DNA of 16,859 nt from assembly GCA_023434855.1 (NCBI GenBank), contig JAEYSJ010000241.1:1-16859 (forward strand), given 5' to 3'. Source of the DNA: Bacillota bacterium. Its GTDB lineage: Bacteria > Bacillota_C > Negativicutes > JAEYSJ01. The translations under genes were made by a program, and so were the position numbers. The notes below the pieces were generated by a model. The model was not told where the DNA came from. It saw only the letters and a program-made list of their open reading frames with translations, and searched no databases. This document shows positions 6,847 to 16,657 of the stretch, in pieces; the stretch's first letter is position 1, and every line of letters starts with the position of its first letter.

Positions 6847-7974
6847 TTGGCAAACCCTAGGGTACTATTCATCAGTGCGCCAATTGGGTCAGGTCATACC
6901 CGGGCCGCCCAGGCTGTTCAGCTGGCTATGCAGGAGTTGCGCCCTGATATTGATACAAATGTTGCGAATATTTTTGATTTTTTTAGTCCTTTTTTAGGTA
7001 AGATTATCTTGCAGTCCTATCTCAAAGTATTGGACATTTTCCCGCAGGTATATGGCTTGTTGTACGGCTGGGGCAATAATAATGCGAAAGCATTGGCGCT
7101 ATCCAAATCAATTAACGGTTTTTTGGCTGGGCGAATGCAGCAGTATATCCAAGCTTATCAACCATCGGTCATAGTGTGCACACATGCTACTCCAGCCGGT
7201 TTAGTAGCTTATTTACGTGGTAAAAAAATGTTGAATATACCAGCCGTAGCTGTAGTCACTGATTATATTGTACACCGATTATGGGTTCATCCGGAAATTG
7301 ATTATTATTTCGTTGCCAGTGAAGAAATGCGTGACTATCTGGCAAATCAGGGCATCGATTATTCTCATAGTAAAGCAGCCGGGATTCCGGTCGACTGCGC
7401 ATTCTCCGCTTTGCCGGACAAGCAAAGAACATGTGCGGCTATGGGGCTTAGTCCTGATAGAAAAACCCTGCTGATAATGGGCGGAGGAGCGGGGGTTCTG
7501 CCGATGGAGGAACTTGTTACGGCCTGCGATCAACTTGATGTTCCGTTACAAATGCTGATTGTTACCGGTAGCAATAAATCTATGTATAAAAAACTGCAAA
7601 CATTGCAATCATCACTACGCCAACCTTCGCAAATTTTTGGCTATGTAAATAATATCCATGAACTAATGACAACCGCCGATATACTTATTTCCAAACCGGG
7701 TGGCATGACATCGACTGAGGCTTTGTGCAGTGGTTTGCCCATGATTATATACCGTCCCATTCCCGGGCAAGAGGAAGCAAATACCAATTATCTTGTTGAG
7801 AGCCATGCTGCTTTACGAGCAGATTCAACTTCCGAGTTACAGTCTATTATAAAGAATTTGCTAATTGTTCATTCTGATCAATTAGCATTTTTGCGGCAAC
7901 ACGCCTCATCATTAGGGCGGTCCGCAGCTGCTTATGATATAGCTTCTTGTATATTTTCCCATTTTCCTTCTTGA
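6847..7974 (+). CDS. MGDG-synthase/MurG-like glycosyltransferase (GT28-type)
   Basis: A 375-residue two-domain GT-B glycosyltransferase. The N-terminal APIGSGHTRAA (11-21) with GSGH at 14-17 is typical of the MGDG-synthase/UgtP branch. The C-terminal half has LIMGGGAGVLPM, HELMTTADILISKPGG and the donor-binding GGMTSTEAL (285-293), followed by PIPGQEEAN. The family moves a sugar from a UDP-sugar to diacylglycerol at the inner face of the membrane; which sugar and lipid are used here cannot be read. There is no signal peptide, as expected for a peripheral membrane enzyme. The start is TTG 6847, supported by GGAGG at 6834-6838 with 8-base spacing. The stop TGA lies inside the -35 box of the next promoter. 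MurG is excluded because an MGDG-type N-domain is seen and the context is not dcw. Confidence 0.85.
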   Translation: MANPRVLFISAPIGSGHTRAAQAVQLAMQELRPDIDTNVANIFDFFSPFLGKIILQSYLKVLDIFPQVYGLLYGWGNNNAKALALSKSINGFLAGRMQQYIQAYQPSVIVCTHATPAGLVAYLRGKKMLNIPAVAVVTDYIVHRLWVHPEIDYYFVASEEMRDYLANQGIDYSHSKAAGIPVDCAFSALPDKQRTCAAMGLSPDRKTLLIMGGGAGVLPMEELVTACDQLDVPLQMLIVTGSNKSMYKKLQTLQSSLRQPSQIFGYVNNIHELMTTADILISKPGGMTSTEALCSGLPMIIYRPIPGQEEANTNYLVESHAALRADSTSELQSIIKNLLIVHSDQLAFLRQHASSLGRSAAAYDIASCIFSHFPS

Positions 7975-7999
7975 CTGTGAGTAGTATGCCAGTTATAAT
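7971..7999 (+). promoter_or_regulatory. near-consensus sigma-A promoter for the dprA operon
   Basis: TTGACT (7971-7976) and a perfect TATAAT (7994-7999) with a 17-base spacer: eleven of twelve consensus positions. The -35 box contains the TGA stop (7972-7974) of the glycosyltransferase gene. Transcription would start near 8006, about 41 bases before the dprA ATG. Confidence 0.85.
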
Positions 8000-8046
8000 T
8001 ATTCCGAATTGCAAGTATATAAGATGAATTAAGATTAGGAGGATAA

Positions 8047-9132
8047 ATGGAAAAATTATATCTGGCGGCATTGCAAATGGTATCAGGCATTGGTAGGGCT
8101 CGACTCAAGGCACTTGTTGAATTCTTTGGCAGCGCCCAGCTGGCTTGGCAAGCTGATCGGCGCAATTTGTTTTTATGTGGCTGTTTAGATGAGACTACCT
8201 GTAATAATTTACTTGCGAGCCGGGAAAAGATAGATATACATAAATTAGCTAATCAATGGGAAAAACATGATATAAAAATTTGCTCTTTTGCAGACGTGGA
8301 ATATCCTGCTCTGCTTCGGCATATTTTTAATCCGCCGATGATAATTTACTATCGCGGCAGACTACCGGTAACAGAAAATCTTATTGCTCTAGTAGGTTCA
8401 AGGCGTGCATCAGCATATGGCAAAAATGCTGCAAAAATGTTAGCTGCCGACCTTGCGGCAGCAGGGGTATGGGTGGTAAGTGGCGGCGCCCGCGGCATAG
8501 ACAGTGCCGCCCATCAGGGAGCTATTCTTACCGGACATACCATAGCAGTTTTAGGGTGTGGTGTAGATGTGGTTTATCCACCGGAAAATGCTAAATTGTT
8601 AGCCAGTATTACGGAGAAGGGCTGTATCATTTCGGAATATGCTCCCGGAACTCCACCACACGCAAGTCATTTTCCTGCTAGAAACAGGATTATTAATGGT
8701 GTGGCACGCGGCGTGATCGTGGTTGAAGCCGCCGAAAAGAGCGGCGCGCTAATAACCGCAGATTTTGCACTGGAAGAAGGACGGGATGTTTTTGCGGTAC
8801 CTGGCAGTATCTTTTCTGACTGCAGTAAAGGAACTCACCGTCTGATAAAACAAGGTGCGAAACTTATTGACAGTGCCAGTGATATTTTTAATGAATATAG
8901 CTTAATGCATGAAAACGAATTGTATCCCGCTCTGACCCTCACTTCAGAAGAAGCAGCGGTTTATGATATTCTAGCATATGATAATCCAATGGGAATTGAA
9001 GAAATTGTGCAACAAGCTAAATTAATATCCTCTACAGTCACATATATATTACTTCAATTAGAATTACGTGGGTTAGTAACCGAATGTGGCGGACAAAGCT
9101 ATGTACGGGCTGTTAGGGAGGGAATCAGGTGA
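8047..9132 (+). CDS. dprA: DNA-processing protein DprA/Smf
   Basis: Binds incoming single-stranded DNA during transformation, loads RecA and protects the strand. At 361 residues it has an N-terminal helix-hairpin-helix/SAM-like part (about 1-65, MVSGIGRARLKAL), then the Rossmann-like DprA domain with GSRRAS from 117, GGARGID at 146-152, VLGCGVDVVYPPEN, SEYAPGTPP and PARNRIING, then SGALITADFALEEGRDVFAVPG. The last about 60 residues look like the winged-helix DML1-like tail. AGGAGG (8037-8042) is close to the ATG (4 bases). It is the first gene after a strong promoter and overlaps topA by 4 bases (GTGA). Presence of dprA does not by itself show natural competence; it is nearly universal. Confidence 0.97.
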   Translation: MEKLYLAALQMVSGIGRARLKALVEFFGSAQLAWQADRRNLFLCGCLDETTCNNLLASREKIDIHKLANQWEKHDIKICSFADVEYPALLRHIFNPPMIIYYRGRLPVTENLIALVGSRRASAYGKNAAKMLAADLAAAGVWVVSGGARGIDSAAHQGAILTGHTIAVLGCGVDVVYPPENAKLLASITEKGCIISEYAPGTPPHASHFPARNRIINGVARGVIVVEAAEKSGALITADFALEEGRDVFAVPGSIFSDCSKGTHRLIKQGAKLIDSASDIFNEYSLMHENELYPALTLTSEEAAVYDILAYDNPMGIEEIVQQAKLISSTVTYILLQLELRGLVTECGGQSYVRAVREGIR

Positions 9133-11318
9133 GCAAAGCACTAGTGGTAGTGGAATCACCGGCTAAAGCAAAAACGATTGAAAAATTTTTAGGAAGAAAC
9201 TATACCGTTCGGGCTTCGATGGGGCATTTACGGGATTTGCCTAAAAGTCAGTTTGGAGTAGATATTGAGCATGACTTTACGCCTAAATATATAAATATCC
9301 GGGGTAAGGGAGATATCATCAAAAGCCTTAAAGATGCAGCTAAAACTGCAGATAAAATTTATCTGGCGTCAGACCCTGATCGGGAAGGCGAAGCTATTGC
9401 CTGGCACTTGGCGCATATTTTGAATATTTCTCAAAATGAACCTTGCCGTATAGAATTTAATGAGATAACTAAGCCGGCTATTCAAAATGCCGTAAAAAAT
9501 CCCCGGCCAATTAATGCACAACGGGTCGATGCTCAGCAGGCGAGACGGTTGCTTGACCGTATTGTTGGCTACCAGCTTAGTCCTCTTTTATGGCGCAAAG
9601 TGCGCAAAGGCCTCAGCGCCGGCCGGGTACAGTCGGTTGCTGTAAGAATGATTTGTGACCGGGAAAAAGAAATTCAGGCATTTGTGCCTGAAGAATACTG
9701 GTCGATAATTGCCAAATTACGTGAAAAGCCTAAGTCAGCATTGTTCGATGCTAACCTTATTACCTGCGAAGGCCAAAAGATTTCAGTTACTAATGAGAGC
9801 CAGGCTATAGACATTAAGACTGAACTAGAACAAGCCAACTTCATTGTGTCTGACGTAAAACGACGGGAAAGGCGGAGAAATCCGGCGGCGCCTTTTACTA
9901 CCAGCAGCTTGCAGCAGGATGCCTCACGCAAACTGGGATTTACTTCACGCAAAACTATGATGGTTGCTCAGCAATTATATGAAGGCTTGGAAATTGGTAG
10001 CAGCGGGCCAATTGGTCTTATTACATATATGCGTACGGATTCCACCCGTATTGCAGAGTCTGCCCAGCAGGATGCCCGTAATTATATTTCTGCAAAATAT
10101 GGCAACGAATATTTGCCAGCCAAACCACCTATCTATATTACAAAAAAAAGCGCTCAGGATGCTCATGAAGCTGTTCGTCCTACCAGCCTTGATTTGTCGC
10201 CGGATAATGTAGCACAAAATCTTTCGAAAGATCAACTGAAATTGTACACTTTAATTTGGGAACGGTTTATTGCCAGCCAAATGACGGCTGCCATTTATGA
10301 CACTTTAACAGTGGACATAACTGCAGGGCGTTTTGGGTTACGAGCCACAGGTTCGCAAATAAAGTTTCCCGGTTTTATGGTGGTATATACAGAAAGTAAA
10401 GATGACGAAGAAAAAGAGAAAGATATCATTTTACCGGAATTAGCAATAGGACAATCATTAAAGTTGTCAAAAATAGTGCCTAAACAGCACTTTACCGAAC
10501 CTCCTCCACGATATACTGAAGCAAGCCTGGTAAAAACATTAGAGGAAAAGGGGATAGGGCGGCCGAGTACGTATGCACCAATAATTGAAACAATACTAGG
10601 AAGAGGTTATGTAGTCCGTGTTGAAAAAAAATTTCAGCCAACCGAGCTGGGTTTTTTGGTTGTTGACTTGCTAAAAAAATACTTTGAAACAATCGTTGAT
10701 GTTGAATTTACCGCCGGTATGGAAGATCAGCTTGATAAAATTGCCGAAGGTCATGGTTCTCGTATTGAGCTCTTGAAAGAATTCTATCAGCCTTTTGCTA
10801 TAACTTTGGCCCATGCTGAACAGGAAATTGGTCATGTAGAACTTCCTGTTGAAGTTTCAGACGTACAATGTGAGAATTGTGGACGTTTTATGGTGGTCAA
10901 GCAAGGCCGGTACGGCAATTTTCTTGCTTGTCCAGGCTTTCCTGACTGTAGAAATACCAAACCGATTCTCAAAGACACTGGCGTAAAATGTCCCAAATGC
11001 GAAGGCAATATTGTTGAGCGTCGTACCAAACGGGGTAAAATATTTTACGGGTGCCAAAATTATCCGGATTGCGATTTTATGATTTGGGACACCCCGTTAA
11101 AAGAGATATGTCAAACTTGCGGCTCTTTTATGCTGCGTCATAATTTTAAAAATGGTCGCTTTCTTATACAATGCAGCAACGAAGCCTGTCCTACCCGGGA
11201 AAAGAAAGTTAACGATTCTAAACCGAAAAGGACTGCGAAAACAAATAAGGCTGCTAACAATCGTAAAGCCGTCAAAGCGAATAAAACTAAAGTTAGAACC
11301 GGAAATACTACTGGATAG
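9129..11318 (+). CDS. topA: DNA topoisomerase I (type IA)
   Basis: Relaxes negative supercoils by passing a strand through a 5'-phosphotyrosyl break. The N-terminal Toprim domain has Glu9 in VVESPAKAK and the DPDREGE triad Asp82, Asp84, Glu86. The catalytic Tyr300 lies in [12 protein letters not shown], and [14 protein letters not shown] follows. Three C-terminal zinc ribbons are complete: Cys581/584/601/607, Cys621/624/642/648 and Cys661/664/682/687. A Lys/Arg-rich tail of about 40 residues ends the protein. Total 729 residues, normal or slightly long. The start is GTG 9129, inside the dprA stop (GTGA), with GGAGG at 9117-9121; this indicates translational coupling. Confidence 0.98.
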   Translation: MSKALVVVESPAKAKTIEKFLGRNYTVRASMGHLRDLPKSQFGVDIEHDFTPKYINIRGKGDIIKSLKDAAKTADKIYLASDPDREGEAIAWHLAHILNISQNEPCRIEFNEITKPAIQNAVKNPRPINAQRVDAQQARRLLDRIVGYQLSPLLWRKVRKGLSAGRVQSVAVRMICDREKEIQAFVPEEYWSIIAKLREKPKSALFDANLITCEGQKISVTNESQAIDIKTELEQANFIVSDVKRRERRRNPAAPFTTSSLQQDASRKLGFTSRKTMMVAQQLYEGLEIGSSGPIGLITYMRTDSTRIAESAQQDARNYISAKYGNEYLPAKPPIYITKKSAQDAHEAVRPTSLDLSPDNVAQNLSKDQLKLYTLIWERFIASQMTAAIYDTLTVDITAGRFGLRATGSQIKFPGFMVVYTESKDDEEKEKDIILPELAIGQSLKLSKIVPKQHFTEPPPRYTEASLVKTLEEKGIGRPSTYAPIIETILGRGYVVRVEKKFQPTELGFLVVDLLKKYFETIVDVEFTAGMEDQLDKIAEGHGSRIELLKEFYQPFAITLAHAEQEIGHVELPVEVSDVQCENCGRFMVVKQGRYGNFLACPGFPDCRNTKPILKDTGVKCPKCEGNIVERRTKRGKIFYGCQNYPDCDFMIWDTPLKEICQTCGSFMLRHNFKNGRFLIQCSNEACPTREKKVNDSKPKRTAKTNKAANNRKAVKANKTKVRTGNTTG

Positions 11319-11350
11319 ACCAGACTCTTACATTAATCGGAGGGAAAATA

Positions 11351-12664
11351 GTGCCAAAAGTAACTGTAATTGGAGCTGGACTGGCCGGAAGTGAAGCCGC
11401 TTGGCAAATTGCCCAAGCTGGAGTAAATGTGGAACTTTATGAAATGAGACCGAAAGTAATGAGTCCGGCACATCATACCGACCAATTTGCCGAATTGGTA
11501 TGTAGCAATTCTTTGCGAGCCGCGGCGGTGGAAAATGCGGTTGGTTTGTTAAAAGAAGAAATGCGCCGATTAAGCTCGCTGATAATGGAGGCGGCCGACA
11601 AGAACAGAGTGCCTGCAGGAGGGGCTCTGGCTGTAGACCGCCATGCATTTAGCCAATATATAACTGAAGCGATTAAGTCTCATCCAAGGGTGAAAGTTAT
11701 CGAACAAGAAATTACCGACATTCCCGAAAGTGATGAACCGCTGGTTATTGCCAGTGGTCCGCTGACTTCACCCAAGTTGTCTGAAGCAATCGGACGTCTT
11801 ACCGGGCACGATTATCTATATTTTTATGATGCGGCTGCGCCTATTGTAACACTTGATTCATTAAATATGGATAAGATATACCGGGCTTCCCGCTATGGTA
11901 AAGGTGACGAGGACTATCTCAACTGCCCAATGGGAAAAAGCGAATATGAACAGTTTTGGCAGGAACTAACCCATGCTGAAACTAGTCCGGTTAAAGGCTT
12001 TGAAAAAGCTGTTTTTTTTGAAGGGTGTATGCCGATAGAAGAAATGGCTGTGCGGGGGATTAATACTTTGCGTTTCGGACCATTAAAACCTGTAGGGCTT
12101 ACGCATCCTGATACGGGCGAGATACCTTATGCGGTTGTACAATTGCGGCAGGACAATTTTGCGGCTACTCTTTATAATATTGTCGGTTTTCAAACTCATT
12201 TAAAATGGCCGGAGCAACAACGGGTCTTTCATTTAATTCCCGGTTTAGAGAATGCCGAATTTGTGCGGTATGGTGTAATGCACCGCAACACCTTTATTAA
12301 TTCGCCTGTAATTCTACGCCCCACGCTGCAAATGCATGCGCAGCCAAGAATTTTGTTTGCCGGACAGATAACCGGTGTCGAAGGGTACGTTGAATCCGCC
12401 GCTTCCGGGATGGTTGCAGGTATTAACGCTGCGCGGCTGATTGTTGGTAAAGAGCCTGTAGAGTTTCCTCCTGAAACAGCTCATGGATCATTATGCCGGT
12501 ATATTACCCAACCGGATCACACCTGTTTTCAACCTATGAATATAAATTTCGGCTTAATGCCGCCTCTTGAACGGAAAATTAGAGACAAAAGATTTAAAAA
12601 CAGTTTAATTGCCGAGCGCTCGTTACTAAATTTACAAAAGTTTAAAGAAAACTTTGAAAACTAA
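11351..12664 (+). CDS. trmFO: methylenetetrahydrofolate--tRNA-(uracil-5-)-methyltransferase
   Basis: FAD- and folate-dependent enzyme that methylates U54 of tRNA to ribothymidine in many Gram-positive bacteria, instead of the SAM-dependent TrmA. The FAD-binding [10 protein letters not shown] is at 8-17. The two cysteines known from the Bacillus subtilis enzyme (53 and 226) correspond to Cys51 in LVCSNSLRA and Cys226 in [10 protein letters not shown]. Further family segments are [14 protein letters not shown] and [12 protein letters not shown]. At 437 residues the length is typical. The start is GTG 11351 with GGAGGG at 11339-11344 and 6-base spacing. It lies 32 bases after topA in the same unit and draws on the folate pool made by folP, folB and folK upstream. 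Confidence 0.97.
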   Translation: MPKVTVIGAGLAGSEAAWQIAQAGVNVELYEMRPKVMSPAHHTDQFAELVCSNSLRAAAVENAVGLLKEEMRRLSSLIMEAADKNRVPAGGALAVDRHAFSQYITEAIKSHPRVKVIEQEITDIPESDEPLVIASGPLTSPKLSEAIGRLTGHDYLYFYDAAAPIVTLDSLNMDKIYRASRYGKGDEDYLNCPMGKSEYEQFWQELTHAETSPVKGFEKAVFFEGCMPIEEMAVRGINTLRFGPLKPVGLTHPDTGEIPYAVVQLRQDNFAATLYNIVGFQTHLKWPEQQRVFHLIPGLENAEFVRYGVMHRNTFINSPVILRPTLQMHAQPRILFAGQITGVEGYVESAASGMVAGINAARLIVGKEPVEFPPETAHGSLCRYITQPDHTCFQPMNINFGLMPPLERKIRDKRFKNSLIAERSLLNLQKFKENFEN

Positions 12665-12743
12665 TCTTGCATAATTTTTACTATTATGCTAGTATAAATT
12701 AATGAATTTCCCCTTGCGGGGTTCGACAAAAAGCGTGGTCTCT

Positions 12744-13661
12744 ATGATGGAACAAGAACAAATAAACCAACAAATTTGGCAATTTATGCAATATTTACAG
12801 ATTGAAAAAAACGCCTCACAGCACACCGTAGTGAATTATCGGGCAGATATTGATTGTTTTATTACTTTTGCCCGTTCTCAAGGTGCCAGTGAGGTGCTTT
12901 TTACGCGTGTGACCCCCATTTTTATCCGGGCATATATGACCAGCCTTATGGAACAAGGGTATTCTAGGCGTACGATTGCCCGCCGCATTGCTGCTCTTAG
13001 GTCTTTTTTCCGTTTCTTGTCCCGTGAAGAAATTATTGCTAATAACCCATTCACACTTGTTCATACCCCTAAATTGGAAAAAAAGCTACCGGTTTTTCTT
13101 GACACTACGGAAATTGATGAATTACTTAAGCTGCCTGCCTCAGACGATCTGGGACGCCGCGATGCAACGATCATTGAATTATTGTATGCTTCGGGGATAC
13201 GGGTAGGGGAGTTAACCGGGCTGAAAATTAGGGACATTGATATATCCAGTCAATATATATTAGTATATGGCAAAGGAGCCAAGGAACGAATTGTTCCCAT
13301 AGGGCGACATGCTAGAATTAGTCTGGAATATTACCTTGCACATATCAGGCCCCGTCTTTATAGCAAACATCGGGGAGTCAGTCATGAACAGCTGTTTGTT
13401 AACAGTAAAGGCGGTCCGCTGACTGATCGCAGCGTAAGAAGGGTTATTGAAAAGTATGTTGGCATTTTAGCTCTGCAAAAAAATGTCAGTCCTCACACGA
13501 TTCGTCATACTTTTGCCACCCATCTGTTAAATAACGGTGCGGATTTACGCTCTGTTCAGGAGTTGCTTGGTCATGTTAACCTTTCAACTACACAGCTCTA
13601 CACTCATGTTACTAAAGAAAAACTGAAATCTGTATATAAGCATACACATCCACGCGCTTAG
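12744..13661 (+). CDS. xerC: tyrosine recombinase XerC (CodV-like)
   Basis: Resolves chromosome dimers at dif together with XerD. All catalytic residues are present, numbered from 12744: Arg153 in [10 protein letters not shown], Lys177 in YGKGAKER, His251 and Arg254 in [10 protein letters not shown], His277 in LGHVNLSTT and the nucleophile Tyr286 in QLYTHV. The N-terminal SAM-like core-binding domain covers about 10-90. The frame is open from ATG 12702, but the extra 14 residues (MNFPLRGSTKSVVS) are unlike the family and a small GC hairpin lies in them, so I prefer ATG 12744 (305 residues, like Bacillus CodV). Neither start has a clear ribosome site, so the start is uncertain. Its stop TAG lies within the hslV ribosome site. 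Confidence 0.93.
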   Translation: MMEQEQINQQIWQFMQYLQIEKNASQHTVVNYRADIDCFITFARSQGASEVLFTRVTPIFIRAYMTSLMEQGYSRRTIARRIAALRSFFRFLSREEIIANNPFTLVHTPKLEKKLPVFLDTTEIDELLKLPASDDLGRRDATIIELLYASGIRVGELTGLKIRDIDISSQYILVYGKGAKERIVPIGRHARISLEYYLAHIRPRLYSKHRGVSHEQLFVNSKGGPLTDRSVRRVIEKYVGILALQKNVSPHTIRHTFATHLLNNGADLRSVQELLGHVNLSTTQLYTHVTKEKLKSVYKHTHPRA

Positions 13662-13672
13662 GAGGTATTATC

Positions 13673-14203
13673 ATGTTTCATGCCACAACAATTGTTGCTG
13701 TCCGCCATCAAGGGAAAGTTGCCATAGCCGGAGACGGGCAGGTGACTTTTGGCGGTAATACAATAATGAAACATAATGCTAAAAAAGTCAGGCGTTTATA
13801 TCATGGCAAGGTTTTAGCCGGTTTTGCCGGTTCAGTAGCCGATGCATTTACTTTGTTTAACAAATTCGAAGAAAAACTCGAAGAATATAATGGCAATTTA
13901 TTGCGATCAGCAGTTGAGATGGCTAAAGAGTGGCGGATGGATAGAGTTTTGAGACGTCTTGAAGCCTTGTTGATTGTCACTGATGCCGAACGAATGTTGA
14001 TTATTTCAGGTAATGGAGAAGTAATTGAGCCTGACGATGGTGTTACGGCCATTGGTTCAGGAGGACCTTACGCCTTGTCGGCGGCCCGCGCTTTGTTAAA
14101 ACACTCCACACTTTCTGCGGCGGATATTGCCCGTGAGGCGCTGGAAATTGCCGCAAATATTTGTATTTATACAAATAATTATATTACGGTGGAAGAGTTA
14201 TAA
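13673..14203 (+). CDS. hslV: HslV (ClpQ) peptidase subunit of the HslVU protease
   Basis: Proteasome-like dodecameric peptidase activated by HslU. The sequence begins [10 protein letters not shown]; by comparison with HslV proteins such as that of Thermotoga (MKFHGTTI, from memory), removal of four residues would expose Thr5 as the catalytic N-terminal threonine. GDGQVTFGG, the [13 protein letters not shown] segment, [14 protein letters not shown] and [15 protein letters not shown] are all typical. At 176 residues the length is normal. AGGAGGT (13660-13666) overlaps the xerC stop and sits 6 bases before the ATG, so xerC termination and hslV initiation are physically linked. It pairs with hslU directly downstream. 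Confidence 0.97.
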   Translation: MFHATTIVAVRHQGKVAIAGDGQVTFGGNTIMKHNAKKVRRLYHGKVLAGFAGSVADAFTLFNKFEEKLEEYNGNLLRSAVEMAKEWRMDRVLRRLEALLIVTDAERMLIISGNGEVIEPDDGVTAIGSGGPYALSAARALLKHSTLSAADIAREALEIAANICIYTNNYITVEEL

Positions 14204-14220
14204 CCAAAGGAGGAATGATA

Positions 14221-15615
14221 TTGATTGAATTAACACCAAGGCAAATTGTTAATGAATTGGATAAATACATTGTTGGTCAGCACCAAGCTAAAAAGTCGGT
14301 CGCTATTGCGCTTAGAAACCGTTGGCGCAGCAAACAGCTTGTTTCAGATATGAAAGAAGAAATTATTCCCAAGAACATTTTGATGATTGGTCCAACCGGT
14401 GTTGGCAAAACTGAAATTGCGCGTCGTTTAGCCAAATTAGTAAATGCACCATTCATTAAAGTGGAAGCGACAAAGTTTACAGAGGTTGGCTATGTAGGAC
14501 GTGACGTAGAATCAATGGTTAGGGATTTAGTGGAAACAGCTATTCGTATGGTTAAATATGAAAAAATGCTGGAGGTGACTGATAAAGCCCGTAAACTTGC
14601 AGATGAACGAATATTAGAGTATTTTCAGCCATCGGCTAAGAAAGAAACCCCACGCAATCCTTTTGAAATATTATTTTCAGGCGGAATAGGAGGACCATCC
14701 CGTGAAAATATGGCCCCAGAAGAAGCTGTTCCTATGGATAATAAACGCGAGCTGTTACGAACCCGTTTAACAAATGGTGAGTTAGAGGATGAACTCATTG
14801 AAATTATCGTCGAGGATAATTCTAATCCCATGATGGGGATGTTTGCCGGTTCAGGTATAGAGGAGATGGGAATAAACTTCCAGGATATGTTGGGCAGTTT
14901 TCTTCCGAAAAAACAAAAGAAAAGAAAAGTTACGGTCAATAATGCACGCAAAATATTTATCCAGGAAGAAGCACAAAAATTGATTGATATGGATGAAGTT
15001 ACTTCGTCTGCAATTAACCTCGCTGAAAATTATGGTATAATTTTTTTGGATGAGATTGACAAGATCGCCGGTCGTGGGAAATCATCCAGTCCTGATGTTT
15101 CCCGCGAAGGTGTGCAGCGTGATATATTGCCGATAGTGGAAGGTTCAACTGTTGTTACTAAATATGGACCAGTAAAAACAGATCACGTTTTGTTTATTGC
15201 TGCAGGAGCATTTCATATTTCAAAACCATCGGATCTTATTCCCGAGTTGCAAGGCCGATTTCCCATTAGAGTGGAATTGACGAGTTTATCTCAAGATGAC
15301 TTCCGCCAGATTTTAACCGAGCCCGCCAATGCTTTAATAAAACAATACACAAGTCTCTTAGAAACTGAAGGAATAAAAATTATTTTTACCGATGATGCTA
15401 TTGATGAGTTAGCGGAGATTGCTTGCAAAGTCAATGAACAGACAGAGAATATCGGTGCAAGAAGATTACATACAGTAATGGAGAAATTGTTGGAAGATTT
15501 AGCTTTTGACGCTCCTGATATAGATGAAAAAATAATTAATATTGATCGCCAATATGTCACTGCCAAGCTGCAGCATATTGTAGTTAATCCAGATTTGAGC
15601 CATTTTATTTTGTAA
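14221..15615 (+). CDS. hslU: HslU (ClpY) ATPase subunit of the HslVU protease
   Basis: AAA+ unfoldase that feeds substrates into HslV. Walker A GPTGVGKT is at 57-64, the pore loop GYVG at 90-93, the family-specific I-domain at about 108-240, Walker B with LDEID from Leu276 (Asp277, Glu278), and GRFPIRVEL and [13 protein letters not shown] further on. The C-terminus LSHFIL matches the tail that docks into HslV and activates it. I chose TTG 14221: the strong AAAGGAGG (14206-14213) is 7 bases from it, whereas the in-frame ATG at 14215 is only 1 base away and unlikely to be used. The result is 464 residues. The gene starts 17 bases after the hslV stop. Confidence 0.96.
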   Translation: MIELTPRQIVNELDKYIVGQHQAKKSVAIALRNRWRSKQLVSDMKEEIIPKNILMIGPTGVGKTEIARRLAKLVNAPFIKVEATKFTEVGYVGRDVESMVRDLVETAIRMVKYEKMLEVTDKARKLADERILEYFQPSAKKETPRNPFEILFSGGIGGPSRENMAPEEAVPMDNKRELLRTRLTNGELEDELIEIIVEDNSNPMMGMFAGSGIEEMGINFQDMLGSFLPKKQKKRKVTVNNARKIFIQEEAQKLIDMDEVTSSAINLAENYGIIFLDEIDKIAGRGKSSSPDVSREGVQRDILPIVEGSTVVTKYGPVKTDHVLFIAAGAFHISKPSDLIPELQGRFPIRVELTSLSQDDFRQILTEPANALIKQYTSLLETEGIKIIFTDDAIDELAEIACKVNEQTENIGARRLHTVMEKLLEDLAFDAPDIDEKIINIDRQYVTAKLQHIVVNPDLSHFIL

Positions 15616-15644
15616 TTATATTCTGAAAGGTAGGAGAATGATTT

Positions 15645-16424
15645 ATGTTTGCATCATTGCTAGAACGTACCCGCAAAATAAATAAATTATTGCAAAAGTC
15701 AGAGAATGTGGAGTATAAGGAAATATCAAACGTACTTAGCACGGTAATGAGTGCCAATGTATATATTGTTAGTAAAGAAGGAATTGTATTAGGCTATGCC
15801 TTGTTGGATGATTTTGAGTGCGAGCTGATGCGTGACCGTGTTTTGTTGCAGGCAAAATTTCCCGAGCGATACGTGGAATGGCTGCTTAAAATCAATGAAA
15901 CCTCACCTAATCTGCGATTGGAAAGCGGGATATGCACCTTCAGTGAAGGAACAACATGCATGTTTAATGACAAATTTACTACCATTGTCCCAATTCATGG
16001 TGTGGGAGAAAGAATCGGTACTTTAATCGTTGCTAAATTTCATGTGGAATTTACTGACGATGACCTTATTCTTGCGGAGTATGGCGCAACTGTTGTTGGT
16101 ATGGAGATTTTGCGGGACCGCAGCGAAAAAATAGAGGAAGAAGCTCGCAAAAAAGCAACAGTACAAGTGGCGTTAGGCACCTTGTCTTATTCCGAGCTTG
16201 AGGCTGTTATGCACATACTCAGTGAACTGGAAGGCAATGAAGGATTGTTGGTAGCCAGCAAGATTGCTGACCGTGTGGGTATTACCCGTTCAGTAATTGT
16301 CAATGCTCTGCGTAAATTCGAAAGCGCTGGTGTGATTGAGTCAAAATCGCTGGGCATGAAAGGTACCTATATTAAAGTACTTAATGAACGATTATTAGAA
16401 GAATTGAAAAAAATGAAAAAATAA
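15645..16424 (+). CDS. codY: GTP- and branched-chain-amino-acid-sensing global regulator CodY
   Basis: Represses (sometimes activates) starvation, transport and biosynthesis genes when isoleucine-type amino acids and GTP are abundant. At 259 residues it has the N-terminal GAF sensor (about 1-155) and a C-terminal winged helix whose recognition region [19 protein letters not shown] starts at 204, followed by ESAGVIES and [12 protein letters not shown]; this part is nearly identical to Bacillus CodY. AGGAG (15632-15636) is 8 bases before the ATG. It is the last gene of the dprA unit. Compared from memory with Bacillus CodY, the isoleucine-contacting Arg61 is replaced by Leu61 while Met62 is kept, with one residue inserted before Phe72 and Tyr76 (Bacillus Phe71 and Tyr75). 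Confidence 0.97.
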   Translation: MFASLLERTRKINKLLQKSENVEYKEISNVLSTVMSANVYIVSKEGIVLGYALLDDFECELMRDRVLLQAKFPERYVEWLLKINETSPNLRLESGICTFSEGTTCMFNDKFTTIVPIHGVGERIGTLIVAKFHVEFTDDDLILAEYGATVVGMEILRDRSEKIEEEARKKATVQVALGTLSYSELEAVMHILSELEGNEGLLVASKIADRVGITRSVIVNALRKFESAGVIESKSLGMKGTYIKVLNERLLEELKKMKK

Positions 16425-16506
16425 TATACAAAATACGTCATAATAATGCAAAATATGCCTTTCTTTTACCAGAAAGGCATATTTTTTATGTCGTAATTTG
16501 TATATT
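16423..16506. repeat. long imperfect inverted repeat enclosing the codY terminator
   Basis: The arms 16423-16443 and 16486-16506 are reverse complements at 19 of 21 positions and directly flank the terminator stem, with only TAATGC (16444-16449) unpaired on the left. Together this makes a nearly continuous stem of about 36 pairs beginning in the codY stop codon. It is longer than a terminator requires; a miniature mobile element, a dispersed repeat or an mRNA-stabilising structure are possible. Confidence 0.7.
16450..16485 (+). terminator. strong Rho-independent terminator after codY
   Basis: Bases 16450-16464 pair perfectly with 16471-16485 around a TTTACC loop, and a run of six T (16482-16487) completes the signal. 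It ends the dprA-codY unit and separates it from flgB. Confidence 0.92.
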
Positions 16507-16657
16507 CGGGTATATATGTAAAAATTATGCAAGGTTTTGTTAAATATACGAAAATGATAAAGGATTTTTTCTAATTATGTAGAACTATCTTAAAGAAATT
16601 CAGTATGTGTTTGTCCTTGGCACAATAAATATTACAAATAATATGGGAGGTTTTCTA

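Noticed and set aside
15617..15631. Possible CodY box just upstream of codY (TATATTCTGAAAGGT)
   Set aside because: Four mismatches to the 15-base consensus, and the right half is shared with the ribosome site; too weak to claim autoregulation.
16617..16632. Sigma-54-like TTGGCAC upstream of flgB
   Set aside because: The required GC about 10 bases after GG is absent (AT at 16631-16632), so the -12 element is missing.
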